From assembly GCA_016630905.1 (NCBI GenBank), contig WBMQ01000003.1, forward strand, positions 1,364,001 to 1,428,000: DNA of 64,000 nt, in the 5' to 3' direction. The notes under the pieces were generated by a model. The model searched no databases. It worked only from the letters and a program-made list of their open reading frames with translations, and had not been told where the DNA came from. Source of the stretch: Capillidium heterosporum. Taxonomy: Eukaryota > Entomophthoromycota > Entomophthoromycetes > Entomophthorales > Capillidiaceae. How positions within the stretch are numbered: the stretch's first letter is position 1; every line of letters starts with the position of its first letter. This document shows, piece after piece, positions 1 to 11,781 of the stretch. The translations under genes and the position numbers were made by a program.

Positions 1-3000
1 ACCTCACACAGGGCTCCCAGCTCGTTTAAACCTTCGAGTAAACTTGAGATATAAATAAATTCTCTTGGGCTTAACATCGATTTATTGATCCTATGAATTT
101 ACTAGTTAGAATTCGATGCTGGCTTCAGTCAAAACAAAGTCAATTACCCTTCTACTTTCTTCACGTAACTTGTTACACCAATAAGTAACTTCTTGACTAT
201 TTCCCCTCGGACATACGCTGTAGAATCCTTCAATCGGTTCAAGAAGGTTGAGTCCCAAAGGTCGTAGTTGTTTCGAGAGTTGTAAGATTTTGCTACCGAG
301 TAAGGCACCCGTGGAGAGTTTGTGTGGGATTCGAAGCCAAAGATCGAGCTTAGGTTTTTTGCCAGCATCTCGTAGGAAAACTCAATGTCATCTAACTCCT
401 TATTTGGTAAAAACTAAAAGCTTTAGAAATGATTAGGCAACGAGCTTACGGTAGGGAAGCTATACGGACTACTGGAAAGATACTCTTGCCGTTGATTATC
501 TAAATTGGCGTTGCAGTCTCCGTAGGCTGGCAATGACCGCAAGTAGAAAGTATGTCGCTTTATGGAGATTGAGCTGACTGATTCTAGCTCGAAGAGTCGT
601 CGATTCATGGCGCGAGTCAAGTATTGCGAATAGGAAAAAGTTCCCTGGAATATAAGTTGTGAAAGTAGTTCAGTTAGCTTATGCATGGCATCAAGCCCAA
701 TGTTGTTTACAATCGTCAAGTCAAAACTCTTCAGCTGACCTTCATCCTCCGTGTTGAAATAACATTTTTCACTCAGCGCTTCATTTTTTAAACTGAATGT
801 AGGGTCGAAATCCGAGATGAAACGAAACAATGCTTCCTCCACCATGTGTTTTCGATTAGGTTGGAAATATGCGTTAGCTGTGCCCATCATTGAATTGGAA
901 TTTACCATTGGGGTTGATTCACTAACTTCGTATCGAGCTTCAGCCCATATTTTAATAACCGCACAGGTAAGGTATTTTAATTCAGGTTCGGAGTCCATAT
1001 TGACTATCGTCCACTTTAATAGAGTGGTAATGATAGCTAATACTTTATCAAGAGTAGGCCTTTTAACACTTCTGAAGACGTAGCTAGTAACTTCGGCAAG
1101 ATCTGAAGATAAATCAATTTTCTCAAGTCCCTGTTCATTTTAATTAAAGTACACTAATGTATATTACCTTGAAAGGCGACGTATCAGCATCGCGCTCATA
1201 AAGAACTTTAGATTCATTCGTACTAGATTGAGGCATAAATTTGATAAAGGGATCAGCATAGAATTTTTCATTTCGTTCCTGTATGGAAGCAAAGATGGTG
1301 AGTAATTCTGATGGCTCCGGGTTGACTCCAAGCGAAGTATATACAACATCCAAGTCCTGGTACGGTGGGCTAGTTATCATGCGATTCCAATCGATCTTCT
1401 CTGAATAAAATGTCTTTGGATTGAAGAAGACATCAGGCATCTTGATCATCATAGTCTAAAAATTAATCAAATAAAAATAAATATTCAAGTTACTTCTAAA
1501 ATACCACGACAGAAAGAGGTGAAAGAAGTTTTGTTTAGGCCAGAATCAGTATTTAAAAGCATCTATTTGACTGTAAGTATGGTTTAAATCGTAAAAAGCT
1601 TACCCGCTCATGATGAGATGCAAGTGACTTTATTAACATGACTGAAAGGGCACGAACCCTGCAGAACTCAGGTAGAAGCGGTAGGAGTAAAGGGAACAGA
1701 AGGGCACATTTGTTTATGTTGGCGAAGATCGAGTCGGAGAGCCATTTTAAAAACAGCTTTTGATCCAAAAGATCTTGGTAGTAGATGCATTCAGCAATCT
1801 TTAGGCTAGTGAATAGTTAGACAAAAGCACATTCCAAATAAAACCTGTAATTGAAACATTTAAGTAGCTTTTCAAGGTTGGATGGGTCTTGGTTGTCGGT
1901 GGGGGAGTACTTCAATATTTCTCCTATAAATCGCTCCAAAAGTCTAATGAACTGGGACGTCCATTCAGAGATACGAGAAGCGACTTTTGAGGCGTTTTCA
2001 TTCTCTAAATCAGCTGTATCATTGCTATTTTCATCCAAAGGGTTTCCTGAAAGCTAGGTAAAGTTAGTAACGAGAATTGGGAAAGCTTGTACATAATCAG
2101 ACAGTATGATCATCTTAAATAACCATATAGCTCGAGAAATTGGTGCGTTCTGGTCAGAAAGGCTTTTAACTAGCATTTCAATGCGTAATCTAGACGTTGG
2201 TTAAGGGCAAATAGTAAAGTTATTTACCCATGCGGGACGACGAGAGGTAGTTTGTTAAGGGGAATTGAAACGTTACAACAGTCCATAATCCAATTCTGTG
2301 TTTCTTTCTCGGTCATTGCTTCTTTACTAACTTTTGGTAATCCAACTCTCCTATTGCATTTAAATAGAAAACATATGTTGATGTTAAATCCAAGGTCAAA
2401 TAAAATGCCAAAAATACCATGCAAAGTAATCTTGCTTCTTCTTAGCGAGAACTTCTTTCATAAAATAACCAAGTTCTTGTAGCTTTTGTCCCCTGTAGAT
2501 GACATTATTTGGATCATCGCTTGCAAAGTTCGTCTCTTCCTTTAAAGCTTCTTTAAATTATGAACCCATAATAAAATTTACCTTGAATTCATATTTATCG
2601 AAAAAGCCATTTCTAATTTTATCGGCAACGAGTCTCATTTCAATTGAATTTTCTTCACATCGGTAAAGGCCTGGGAAATCTAATATACATGGGTTGAATA
2701 AAAACTATTGAACATTGTTGCAAACCTAATTTAGTCTGTTTATCTAATGGCAGTACGTTGGGAGGTGGTTCGAGTGCATACCTCTTCAGACCGGGGAGTT
2801 CGGACTTTGGTGAAAAGTTGGTTTTCATCTGGGTAGGTTGAACTTCTGGTACTTGGATGACTGGTGTCTCTACCCTTTCGCGCTTAGTACCTGGCTTTTC
2901 TGATTTACGCGAAGTTCCTAAGTTGCATTTTAATACTCTGCCTTGCATAAATATGGATAATAAACCCAATACTAACTTTGTACTTTTGTGTTGATAAAGT

Positions 3001-3059
3001 TCTAGCTCGCAAGATATTTGAAAAAAGATACTTATCCTACCTTTTTGACGTGTTGCCAT
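1..3059 (-). CDS. MED12: Mediator complex subunit 12 (kinase module), 5' part only
   Basis: Multi-exon gene reading leftwards and cut by the window edge. It starts at the ATG at 3059; a first exon of 19 nt splices onto an exon reading RVLKCNLGTSRKSEKPG. The hallmark of the Med12 N-terminal domain follows: YALEPPPNVLPLDKQTKLDF, then a G-x-Y segment and KIRNGFFDKYEFK. Downstream exons (about 2424-2224, 2038-1817, 1768-1553, 1452-1144, 998-423, 368-147) match the LCEWAV-type region in order, for example NWIMDCCNVSIPLNKLPLVV and LFLKWLSDSIF followed by LLFPLLLPLLPEF. An intron at about 147-95 shows that the coding sequence continues beyond base 1. MED12 activates the CDK8/cyclin C kinase module that gates Mediator binding to RNA polymerase II. 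Small introns make the exon edges approximate. The family call rests on motif order and is firm; the 3' half is absent from the window. Confidence 0.88.
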
Positions 3060-5031
3060 TTTGTCTAGTTCAAAAGTTGCAAGTTGAATATCAAAGGCAA
3101 ATATTTTATTCCAGTCTCAAATTAGAAAGTTTTGACTGTGAGTCTATGTGTCAGTTCTTGAGCTAATGGATTCCCAATACAGACGATCTCAGCAAAAGCC
3201 AAAGAGATTGTACAGGCGTATGGTATATACTTGGGCTAGTACATAAGTTTAATAAGCATTACTTTAATGAAGCACTAGGCAGCATTTATCACTGATATAT
3301 ATAGTGCTGATGAAAACATCGCTTACCTTTTCAAAAGGTAATATATTTAGTAGCAAAGACAGCTATATCAATATACTCAGAAGGTCTTAGCTTTGACTGA
3401 TATGTCCAGTTTTCTTCTCAAGTTAGACTCTAGTTCTTTTCTCTAAGCTGATTCTCAAGTTAAAGCCTCTAAAGGAAGAATATAGTCAGATTGGATAATC
3501 GACGCACAGCATTATTCTTAGGCATATATGTTAAATATAGGCCATCGTTAATATTGACAAATTCAGCAAATATTAGTATTGTCGGATTGTAATCTATACT
3601 TTATAAAAATTAACATTCTAGCTCGCTTACTAATAAAAATAGCTCTCATAACATTATAAAGGAAATTTTCTAATAGCTCTAAGATGCTATTATTGGATGA
3701 TATATAGTGTTGTATTTGGGGTATATAATATTAGATACTGGTAGTTGTATGCTTTAAATAGAATATCCAACTAATTCAGCAAATGATATCAAATGAAGTA
3801 TAAACATCAGCATCTAAAAGCTTTCAACAATAGAATATGAAACCTAGGTATAACACAATAAAGTTGAAATTCAAAATACATGTCGAAAACTAACCATTTT
3901 ATTTGGCTTGCTAAAAGTCTTTTGATCATTTAATTTAACTTAAATATATGCTCATGGGTGCATACTAAATGGCTATGCTTAGTTGAAAATTGGCTTTATT
4001 ATCGACTACTGAGAGTAGATTTATATAGCACTATTAAAGTACTTAGGGCATATAGTTTTAAATCTAGCATAGATGACAAAGTAGCTATGGAGTTTACGTG
4101 TATACTTTGTACAATTGTATGAGATTCGAGAATCTTAACTTATTAACTTTATCAGCTCACTTTTATAGTTATTTTTACATACACTACTCAACCTGTTTTG
4201 AATTATATTATCGGCTCTACTACTATTTATTTAAGAAATTGTGTGGGCATCCAAAACAGTTGAACTTTAAATTTATCTTTTGATGTAAATATGATTTTGC
4301 TTTGTTGGTTATAAAGCAGCTTTTGTTGAACGAGACAGCGAGGTAGAGAAAATGGGACCAAGGTGGATTGAGATTAAAGTGGAATTGGAAAGGTTGGTGT
4401 CTATATTTGAAGTAAGAAAACATTTTGTTTGTTTTCTCTTTAAAATCAATGTAAGATTTCAAAGTATATACCTTGATAACACAAATTACACAACTTGCGC
4501 CATATCACCTCTTCAAATTTATTTGACTCAAGTTGGTAATCAAGGATGGTTTATATGTGAGGTAAGTCGAGATGGATTTAAAATTTGCTTTTGCCACCAC
4601 TTTAAACTTAGCTTTACCTAGTTTAGTGCCAATCTATATTTTTCAAGGTTTAGAAAGGAGTTTGAAGTTGATCAAATAGGTATTTAATGGAGAAATATGC
4701 TGGATTTCCCTATAGTCTTTTAAAAGGGCTTTAATATCCTTAAGGAACACTATAGTTCTATCAAGACTTATAACAAGACTTTAGCATTTAAACCACTTAT
4801 TTGAATTTTTATACAATATCCCATGTTTACAAGAGTATATCTTTCAAGTCTAATAAATCTTTCTATTACACATTTTTACTATTCTATTTCATCTTCGAAA
4901 TCACTAAAAGCTTTAGAGCTTGTCCATATCATTTCCAGAACTTGAACAAGCTCCAAAGTACTCAACATAAATAATATAAAAGCAGTACAATTAGCATCTG
5001 TGCAGGAATATATAAGAAAAACGTATTGGTT
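3060..5031. other. Intergenic spacer, no gene seen
   Basis: AT-rich spacer between the divergent start of MED12 and the 3' end of the first aldehyde dehydrogenase. Short open frames at 4098-4621 use A/T-ending codons, lack usable start context and show no recognisable motif. I see no tRNA, repeat array or mobile element. The MED12 promoter must lie in its first few hundred bases. Confidence 0.6.
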
Positions 5032-6896
5032 TTAATCAGCTAAAGTGATATTAGTAGCCTTGGTGAATAACCCCAAACTTTTTAAGCCTCCCTCCTTGTT
5101 GTCGGCCATGCCTGACATCTTGAACCCACCAAACTGCATGTTCTTGTCGTGAACTAACCAGCAGTTGACCCAGACCATACCTGCTTCGATCTGTTCAGCG
5201 ACCTTGCGAGTTACCCTTAAGTCATTACCATGGACGCAGGCCGCCAACCCATACCTACTGTTGTTAGCCAATTCTATGGCTTGATCAATGGAATCATAAG
5301 GAGTTACAGAGGTGACGGGACCGAAGATTTCGTTTTGCTCGGTCTTGCTGTCGATATCCAAGTTAGTGATGATAGTGGGGCTATAGTAGTATCCACTAGC
5401 GTTCGGTGAACCTGAGGGGAAAGTAGGGATGTGACCACCTAACTGAACTACGCCGCCTTCTCGTTTAGCTAGCTCTACAGCCGATTGAACTTTGAATAGA
5501 TGTTGTTGGGAACTTAGGCAACCTAAGTTTGTATTTAAATCGAACTGATCGCCTACCTTGAAGTTCGTTTTGGTGAAGGCGATGAATTTGGCTAGGAACT
5601 CCTGATAGATACTGGAGTGTACGTAGATCCTGGATATGGCTAGGCAGATCTGACCTTGATTGGCAAAACTGGAGAAGGCAGCTTTAGCTACGACTTCGTC
5701 CAAGTCGACGTCGGGTAGGACAATGCAGGGGTTTTTACCTCCCAATTCCAAAGAAACCGTCTTTAGGTTTTTAGAGGCCAAGTTGGCTATATGTAGTCCA
5801 GTCTGACTTCCACCGGTAAACGATATTACTGGGACATCCTTGTGACGTACTAAAGCCTCACCAGTAGTGGCACCTGAACCGTAGACTACGTTGAAGACAC
5901 CAGGAGGCAGATTGGCTTCCTTGACTATTTGACTCAAGTCTAAAAGCATCTATCAGTTAGTTGAACTGGAAAGTTGGAAATATCAAGTTACTTACAGTAA
6001 GTCGTCAAGCTGGTCAGTTCACTGGGTTTACAGATCACTGTACATCCGGATGCCAGAGCTGGAGCTACCTTCCAAGTCAACAGGAACAACGGGCTACCCA
6101 GAAATAAAATATAAATATCAAGCATAGCATTATTGATATATGCTTACAAATTCCAAGGAGCAATCAATCCAGCCACCCCTTTAGCCTTCCTATTCAAATA
6201 ATGCAATCCAGTAGTCGCCATATCATTACCAGGGATTCGCTCGGTAATAACGGTCTTGTCATCGTTAAAATCGACAATCAACCTAGCGTACTGCCTAAAG
6301 TTTTCAATTGATTTGGGGATATCTATAGCTTGCACATCTTGGAATTTCTTGCCCGATTCTAACGCTTCGGCATAGCATAACTTTTGAAACCAGTAAGGTG
6401 AACTCATTATGTCAGCTATTTTGTTCAAGTGATCACTACGCTCCTTCTTGGTAGTTTTGGACCAAGTTTTGAAGGCTGAGTTGGCAACTTTTATTACCTC
6501 CTCCACTTCAGAGGTTGGGGTGTTGGGTAACTGGCCTAGAAGTTTACCGTTGCCTGGGTTGAACATGTTGAGGTTGTTGTTGGAGTTGGTGGAAGGCTTG
6601 AACTCATTGTTGACGAAGTTTTTTAAGAGGATGGGTTCTACTTCTATCTTGGCATTTGGGTTGACCTCGACTTGAAATTGGTGGAGTTTGGTTATTGCCG
6701 GGAAATCGTAGTCTGTCGGTTGGAGATCTTGAGCTTTGCGATATAATGCCTATTTAACAGTAAAGATGATAATGCAGGATATAAGTATATACCATATAAA
6801 AAAACTTACTTGAGTAGTCAAATGGACTTTCGATGAAATTTGAGTGCCGAACTTGAGCTTCAAGTTGTTGGCAAACCTTGGTAAAACTCTGAACAT
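5032..6896 (-). CDS. Aldehyde dehydrogenase, ALDH8A1-like (2-aminomuconate semialdehyde dehydrogenase type), with presequence-like N-terminus
   Basis: Four exons (6896-6810, 6749-6148, 6093-5996, 5939-5032) with introns of 60, 54 and 56 nt; the joined frame is 564 aa. The start is the only ATG in frame with the second exon: [19 protein letters not shown], an Arg/Lys-rich, acid-free leader typical of mitochondrial import (inference). The NAD-dependent ALDH fold is shown by APWN, the catalytic Glu in SLELGGKNP, the catalytic Cys in [10 protein letters not shown] and the late EIFGPV motif. The order [20 protein letters not shown] and MVWVNCWLV is closest to ALDH8A1, which oxidises 2-aminomuconate semialdehyde in kynurenine catabolism. 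One oddity: the usual SGIGREGG near the C-terminus reads [11 protein letters not shown] paralog without the leader lies at 12560. The substrate is inferred from family resemblance only. Confidence 0.9.
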
Positions 6897-7575
6897 AACT
6901 TTTGTTAAAATTTACCAGACTTTTCGTTGGGCTCGCCCTTTTAAACATTTTTCGTTCCCAATTCATCCAGAACGTGAGTGGATTAATTCCCTTATATAGT
7001 ATTTTTACTTTATATAATTGTAGATAACGAAAACATTTCGGGATTTTTAGTACGGAATCCATAATTTATCGACCAGTACTGATTTTTCCTATGGATCAAC
7101 CGATTATTTGTCTTGGTTCTTTGTGATGAGATGGAATAGAAGAGATGTCGAGGTCTATTGTAACGCAAGGTTTGTATTGAAAATTGGATATATTTTCATA
7201 TAGCTAAACCTCGTGTATTTTGTTCATAAAACCTTTGGCTATTTGGTACAATATTATCCTAAATTACATTTACTAACAAATTCCAGATATAGTAAGTAGT
7301 TTTAGAAAGAGAAGAGAAGTTCCAATATCTGAAGAAGCTATAGGAACATTTGATAGCCACTGCTAAGATGACACTGTTATTCAAAGGCCAACTTTTATAT
7401 ATATGCATCACATATTAGCATATGAAATTGTGAGACTAAATAAATGAGATTAATATTTCAAGCCAAATATATTTCGTAAACTTATTTAGTACCAGCACTC
7501 AGAACCTTACTATCGTAGCATGTTCAAAATCAACTCTTTTACAACCAGTTGTATCAAATATCTCTATCAGAACGA
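6897..7575. other. Intergenic spacer upstream of the aldehyde dehydrogenase
   Basis: AT-rich sequence holding the promoter side of the leftward dehydrogenase gene and the 3' side of the decayed kelch gene. A longer open frame (7062-6754) overlaps the first dehydrogenase exon in another frame and does not splice in frame, so it is not a gene. Nothing else is seen. Confidence 0.5.
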
Positions 7576-8520
7576 TTAAACAGAGTATTTTCTGTCTTTA
7601 GAATAATAAAAATCTACGTTCCAGGAATCACTTTCGAAAGAACTTCTAACATCCACATCGGTCCAAACATCCTCATCAAAGTCAAGACATCATATCCTGT
7701 AGGATAAACATCCTTTTGCTATTATATGGCCACTGACAAGCATATCATTATTAGTTACGAAGGCTACAGGGAACTGAACCAACTGAGGGAAGCTTCTTTA
7801 GTGTTTGGTACTGCAGTTGTCCAAACTCTACCTTTGCTATCCACTTTGATCAACTCATAGAAAGGGTTCATAAACTGTCGATTTGAGTACCCTAAAGCAT
7901 GGTTGAGTAAGGTTGAATAATCACATAAAGATGAGCGATGAGTACTCATTTTGAAATCTAACCCATCAAGCAACTTTGAGTCATGATTTTTTAAGTGGAG
8001 CTGTAAACATTGCTTATGTAGGCATCTAAGTGTTCTCTAAAATCTTAGTTACATGGGTGTAATAGGATGGGAACTTTAATTTTGGGAAGGTAAATATATT
8101 CCATTTCCAATTTTTAAGATTTAACAGGCACATACCATTTGATATTACGCCGTTACCTTCCACTTTCGCACCTTGATTACTACATATGACAAGATACCTG
8201 TTCTGGTATAAAATTGCTGAATATAAGTATCTTGGATTGGAAATTTGATAGAGGATTTAATACTTCCAAATCTTTACAGTCGGATACAAAACATGCAAGT
8301 TGTTGATCGAGGTTGATTCAGTAGCTTTACTTACTTTTCCAAAGATAAGTAGCACATTTTTATAAGAGGCTAAACTGGAACTTAGTTTACCTTGTGGAAC
8401 TGAGTCCAAGGTCTTGAATACTCTGGGGCTCGGTTTCGCATGTTATCAAATAGAATAGACAGTCTTAAAAGATGTGAGTTTAGATTTTGTTGCCGAGTTT
8501 ATCACAACACTTTAGTTGGT
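7576..8520 (-). pseudogene. Decayed kelch-repeat protein gene
   Basis: Reading the minus strand from about 8520 gives successive kelch-like blades broken by stops and frame changes. In order: NVLLIFGKVSK with INNLHVLYPTVKIWKY then an in-frame TAA; RYLYSAILYQNRYLVICSNQ with LLNLKNWKWNIF; a block ending SRGRVWTT-like (7973-7764: ELIKVDSKGRVWTTAVPNTK); then, one frame over, QLVQFPVAFVTNNDMLVSGH and LDFDEDVWTDVDVRS, ending at a TAA at 7576. The repeating pattern of hydrophobic strand, small residues and a late Trp is that of kelch beta-propeller blades. At least two in-frame stops and one or two frameshifts argue for a pseudogene, although an unusual many-intron gene cannot be excluded. It is not close to the kelch-TM family at 57-63 kb. 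Confidence 0.6.
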
Positions 8521-9135
8521 TGAGTTGTTGACAGCTGGTGTGTGAATTATAATAAGGCTTGAAAGTTTTCGATGCTAGTGATAACAGTAAACAATTTACA
8601 GAAAGTTTCGAGATATAAAGCTATATATGTTTTAATATACTGACCTAATGTATAAGCAACAGTGAAGCTTTTTTGAGAGCTAAAATCATGTAAAGTTAAA
8701 GAATGTAGACTTCGCTTCTACCTACTTCAATATAGATATCTTTTTCATTCCTGCAATCGAAGTTGGATAGCTTGCGAAAAATCAAACTAACTTTGGTACA
8801 TTACTTAGGAGTATAGCAGGAGGTATCCACTCAATTCTAAACTCTGTAGCTTTTGGGATTTATCTTTAGTCACAAGTATATACTTTCCTATCTTTAATAG
8901 CCTAAAAAGATATAGGTAAACTGAATATGCTAAACAGCAGCTTGCAAAGTCCAAATTTTTGCATAGGCTTACAAATTGCTAAGCAAAAACATTGTTTGAA
9001 TTTCAATCAATTAAACTCCTTTATCTATTAGAGCCAAATAAGTGATGAAAACAGGCTATTTAATTTGACTGCTTATCAAAATAGAATTTGCTTATAAAGC
9101 TAAAAGATTTTTCAAAGATTTTAGCCTTCACAAAG
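8521..9135. other. Intergenic spacer, promoter side of the RNA-binding protein gene
   Basis: AT-rich spacer between the kelch remnant and the RBM26-like gene. No coding pattern, RNA gene or repeat is seen. The open frame extends left of 9136 to 9088 only through a TTG codon; the ATG at 9136 is the more credible start. Confidence 0.5.
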
Positions 9136-10665
9136 ATGAGTAACAAAGTATCCCGAGAAATTGAAGAGTACATCCAGAGCTCACTTGATGAATATTTAGA
9201 CTTCGACTCCAAAGACTTAGCAACCTACATATGTGCCTTAATTGAAAACGATCGATCCAACCGCAACTTGTATAACGATTGTAAGGTTCAGCTCGAAGAG
9301 TTCCTTGAAGAGAATACAACCACCTTTGTCAGTAATTTATTTAATCACCTTAGATCTCAAGGTATCCTCATTGATGAGTCGGAGGAAAAGGAATCGGAGA
9401 GCTCACATCCAAGCGAATTACTCGATGATGATAATATGGATTCAGATAAGGACTCCAGCTACTCCCCTGGTGAGGAATTGAAGAACATTGCGAATCGCCT
9501 ACCCGCCCCATTACCCATCAACTTGGAAAGCTCCATTGAACTTAACAACAATGAATTTATAAGTAAGGATGTACCTATATGCCGTGATTATCAGAACACC
9601 GGCTACTGTTCGAGAGCAGGGTACTGCAACTTCGTACATGACGAAACATCCACCACCCTATCAACCCCAACGCGACAACTGTCCCACAATGGTAACTCAT
9701 ATGAGAGCTATCGAACCCAAGTTAACACTAAATCATTTAGACGTTTTGTTAATCAGGTGCAGGCTACCAATAACCGGTTGAACCCCATTACTACGGAACA
9801 CAGGCAGAATTACGCGCCAGTCTACGACAATTCCTACCAGTACAGTCGGGAATATTCCTTCAAAGGCCCCAACTATGACAGCTTTACGAAACCGGCCCCG
9901 CCAACCTTCAGTCCTAATATCTTGATTATTACCAATATCCCAGCCGACAGCCGCAACGAGGAAACTATAAATCTCTTCTTCTCCAAATTCGGTATTGTAG
10001 ACCGAGTAGTCATAAGTGAAAAATCTAGCAAAGCTGAAATCCAGTTCAGCACTCCTGAATCGGCTACCAAAGCCCTAGAAAGCTCTGAGCCTATGTTCAA
10101 CAACCGGTTTGTAGATATATTTAGGAAGAAGGTTTATCATAATGCTGCTAAGCTAAGGGAACCCAATGTCGACAATACTTCAGGCGAAAAAACCCCTGAG
10201 ACTCCTAAGCAAGCACCGACGAACCAGGATAAATTGGGATACCTTGTCGCCTACCAGAAGAAGAACGTAGTTCTACTCGAAAAGTTTATGAACGAACAAA
10301 AATCCATCAAATCCAAGCTCGCATCAGATACCATTGATGATGAAACTAAAAAGATATTAGAGGCTGCCCTCCAGAAAATTCAAGTCGGCGTTAAAAAGCA
10401 GTTCTCCATCATCAAGCAACTGGACTCCAAGATCTCCACCATCAAAAAACTGGATTCCAAAGTCCATCAGGGCCAACAAATTCTCGTTCCCAGCTTTAAT
10501 GCTAACGATGCCGACCAGACTTTGACAATGACGGGTGTAAAGCGATCGATCAATGTGGATAGTTCAGAAGCTCCTAAAGCGAAGCAAATCAACAGCAATG
10601 GAACGGAAGTTAAATCCGAAGCTAACACCACTACTGACAACATAGTTGAGGAAAATGCTGCTTGA
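9136..10665 (+). CDS. RBM26/RBM27-like RNA-binding protein (helical N-domain, CCCH zinc finger, RRM)
   Basis: Intronless frame of 509 aa from the ATG at 9136 (MSNKVSREIEEYI). Residues 1-80 form a helical domain resembling the N-terminus of animal RBM26/27 (DLATYICALIEND followed by a Cys and LEEFLEENTTTFVSNLF). An acidic Ser-rich linker follows (about 81-115). A C3H1 zinc finger is explicit: C149-x8-C158-x5-C164-x3-H168. An RRM spans about 262-335 (NILIITNIP as RNP2-like, AEIQFSTPESATKALE near RNP1). The C-terminal third is helical, with a small internal repeat (KQLDSKISTIK, then KKLDSKV), probably coiled coil. In animals and fission yeast such proteins work with the nuclear exosome adaptor/poly(A)-tail machinery; that role here is inferred. 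The family call is good because three elements occur in the right order. Confidence 0.85.
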   Translation: MSNKVSREIEEYIQSSLDEYLDFDSKDLATYICALIENDRSNRNLYNDCKVQLEEFLEENTTTFVSNLFNHLRSQGILIDESEEKESESSHPSELLDDDNMDSDKDSSYSPGEELKNIANRLPAPLPINLESSIELNNNEFISKDVPICRDYQNTGYCSRAGYCNFVHDETSTTLSTPTRQLSHNGNSYESYRTQVNTKSFRRFVNQVQATNNRLNPITTEHRQNYAPVYDNSYQYSREYSFKGPNYDSFTKPAPPTFSPNILIITNIPADSRNEETINLFFSKFGIVDRVVISEKSSKAEIQFSTPESATKALESSEPMFNNRFVDIFRKKVYHNAAKLREPNVDNTSGEKTPETPKQAPTNQDKLGYLVAYQKKNVVLLEKFMNEQKSIKSKLASDTIDDETKKILEAALQKIQVGVKKQFSIIKQLDSKISTIKKLDSKVHQGQQILVPSFNANDADQTLTMTGVKRSINVDSSEAPKAKQINSNGTEVKSEANTTTDNIVEENAA

Positions 10666-11201
10666 TTAAGGTGATTTCACCACTTTTAATTTTATTTTTA
10701 ATTTTTTATGCTATATAAATCCATCTCCTTTTATATTTTTGAGATATGCATTTGGTTTATTTGTTATTCAGTAGCTGTATCTTTTTTGTCTACCAGTTAA
10801 ATATAGTACAATTTTGTAGTGCTATAAATGTACCTGACGTTTCTTTTTTAAGATATTTAAAAGTATATGGGACTTCATAAAGTACTTTATATACAATTTG
10901 ATCTTAGAATTTGAATTTGAAATAAAGTCCGATAAGGGAATCGATAACCAATACTACCCACAACGGGAAGTACTAAGGTCGAAAAGGAGAGTTTGGAAAC
11001 GATGAATCAATCCAAAATATATAAAGAACTAACAAAGTATGCTTTATTTAAATAAAAAGAATATTCAGCTTAGCATTTGATAAGATTTTCAAAATGAACT
11101 TTGAATTCATAGGTTAGATATCCATATGAATTTGAAGACAACAGTAATGAAGGTAGTAATAAGGATTTTTGTAGGTTGAGGTGATATGTTTTATAATAAA
11201 A

Positions 11202-11363
11202 CTAGTAGATCGAAGTCGCTGCAGCTGTACAGTATATAGTCTTAGTTACGGTAGTGTAGGTCCAAGTTTTTAAAATTACAGTTTGGGTATGAGATTGACA
11301 ACCTTTAGTTAGGATTTGGGAAGTATATAAAACCAATAGAGAAATTATTGTGGTTAAATGCAT
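11202..11363 (-). CDS. Possible tiny secreted Thr-rich peptide (doubtful)
   Basis: A 53-aa frame beginning MHLTTIISLLVLYTSQIL looks like a signal peptide followed by a Thr-rich tail with two cysteines (TVILKTWTYTTVTK, then IYCTAAATSIY). An in-frame upstream ATG at 11399 would add 12 residues. The only TATA-like stretch lies very close to the ATG, and codon use is not the C-ending pattern of the clear genes. I list it because hydrophobic leader plus Thr-rich tail is a common plan for small fungal secreted proteins, but it may be chance. Confidence 0.2.
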   Translation of the reverse strand: MHLTTIISLLVLYTSQILTKGCQSHTQTVILKTWTYTTVTKTIYCTAAATSIY

Positions 11364-11699
11364 TGCTAAAGCTATTCTTTTTATAAAGGGGCATTCCATA
11401 TTTATATGGTGTAGTTTTCTGTCCCTTAAATTAAAATATACACTATTTAGTCCTAGTTTCAAAAGACTGAGGTAGGAGCTCGTGCTTTTATTTTAGATAT
11501 ATAGATGAAAGCAGTATACAGTTTCGAACAAAGGTTTTAAAATTTCGGTTGAAAGTCATCATTACTTGACAAAGGTTTAAGGTTTGTTTATATAAAAATA
11601 ATTTCTCGCAAAACATGTAGACTCCACTTGTGCTATTAAAGGATACTGTACAAATGAATGCTTTCCAAATATCCAAAAGGAAAGGCGATCCAAGGCTGC

Positions 11700-11706
11700 A
11701 AAAAAA
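11700..11706 (-). terminator. Pol III terminator of the tRNA gene
   Basis: Seven T on the minus strand, three bases downstream of the tRNA 3' end; a T-run of this length is the standard RNA polymerase III stop signal. Confidence 0.85.
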
Positions 11707-11709
11707 GAA

Positions 11710-11781
11710 GGGCTCGACTGGGAATCGAACCCAGGACCTCTCCCACCCTAAGGGAGAATTATACCACTAAACCATCGAGCC
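11710..11781 (-). tRNA. tRNA-Pro (anticodon AGG)
   Basis: 72-nt cloverleaf on the minus strand. The acceptor stem GGCTCGA pairs with TCGAGCC, followed by discriminator C. The anticodon stem CTCCC/GGGAG closes the loop TTAGGGT with anticodon AGG (A34 probably becomes inosine). The T-arm is CTGGG-TTCGATT-CCCAG. No intron. The B box GGTTCGATTCC is intact, and a T7 terminator follows three bases after the 3' end. Confidence 0.97.

Larger units (their letters stand above)
10666..11709. other. Intergenic spacer with one doubtful short frame
   Basis: Contains the 3' end of the RNA-binding protein gene and the flank of the tRNA gene. A short minus-strand frame is listed separately at 11202-11363. 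Another minus frame (11676-11488) has no motif and poor codon use. Confidence 0.5.

Noticed and set aside
4098-4621. Two open frames in the spacer right of MED12
   Set aside because: The first opens with GTG rather than ATG; codons are A/T-ending, with no motif or promoter.
6754-7062. 102-codon minus-strand frame overlapping the first dehydrogenase exon
   Set aside because: It is out of phase with the second exon; the other frame gives an ATG, a presequence-like leader and a perfect in-frame splice.
7580-7900. Plus-strand reading with good C-ending codons (ITFERTSNIHIGPNILIKVK and YEGYRELNQLREASLVFGT)
   Set aside because: The two pieces do not splice in phase, and the opposite strand gives a coherent series of kelch blades, so the plus-strand signal is the mirror of that relic.
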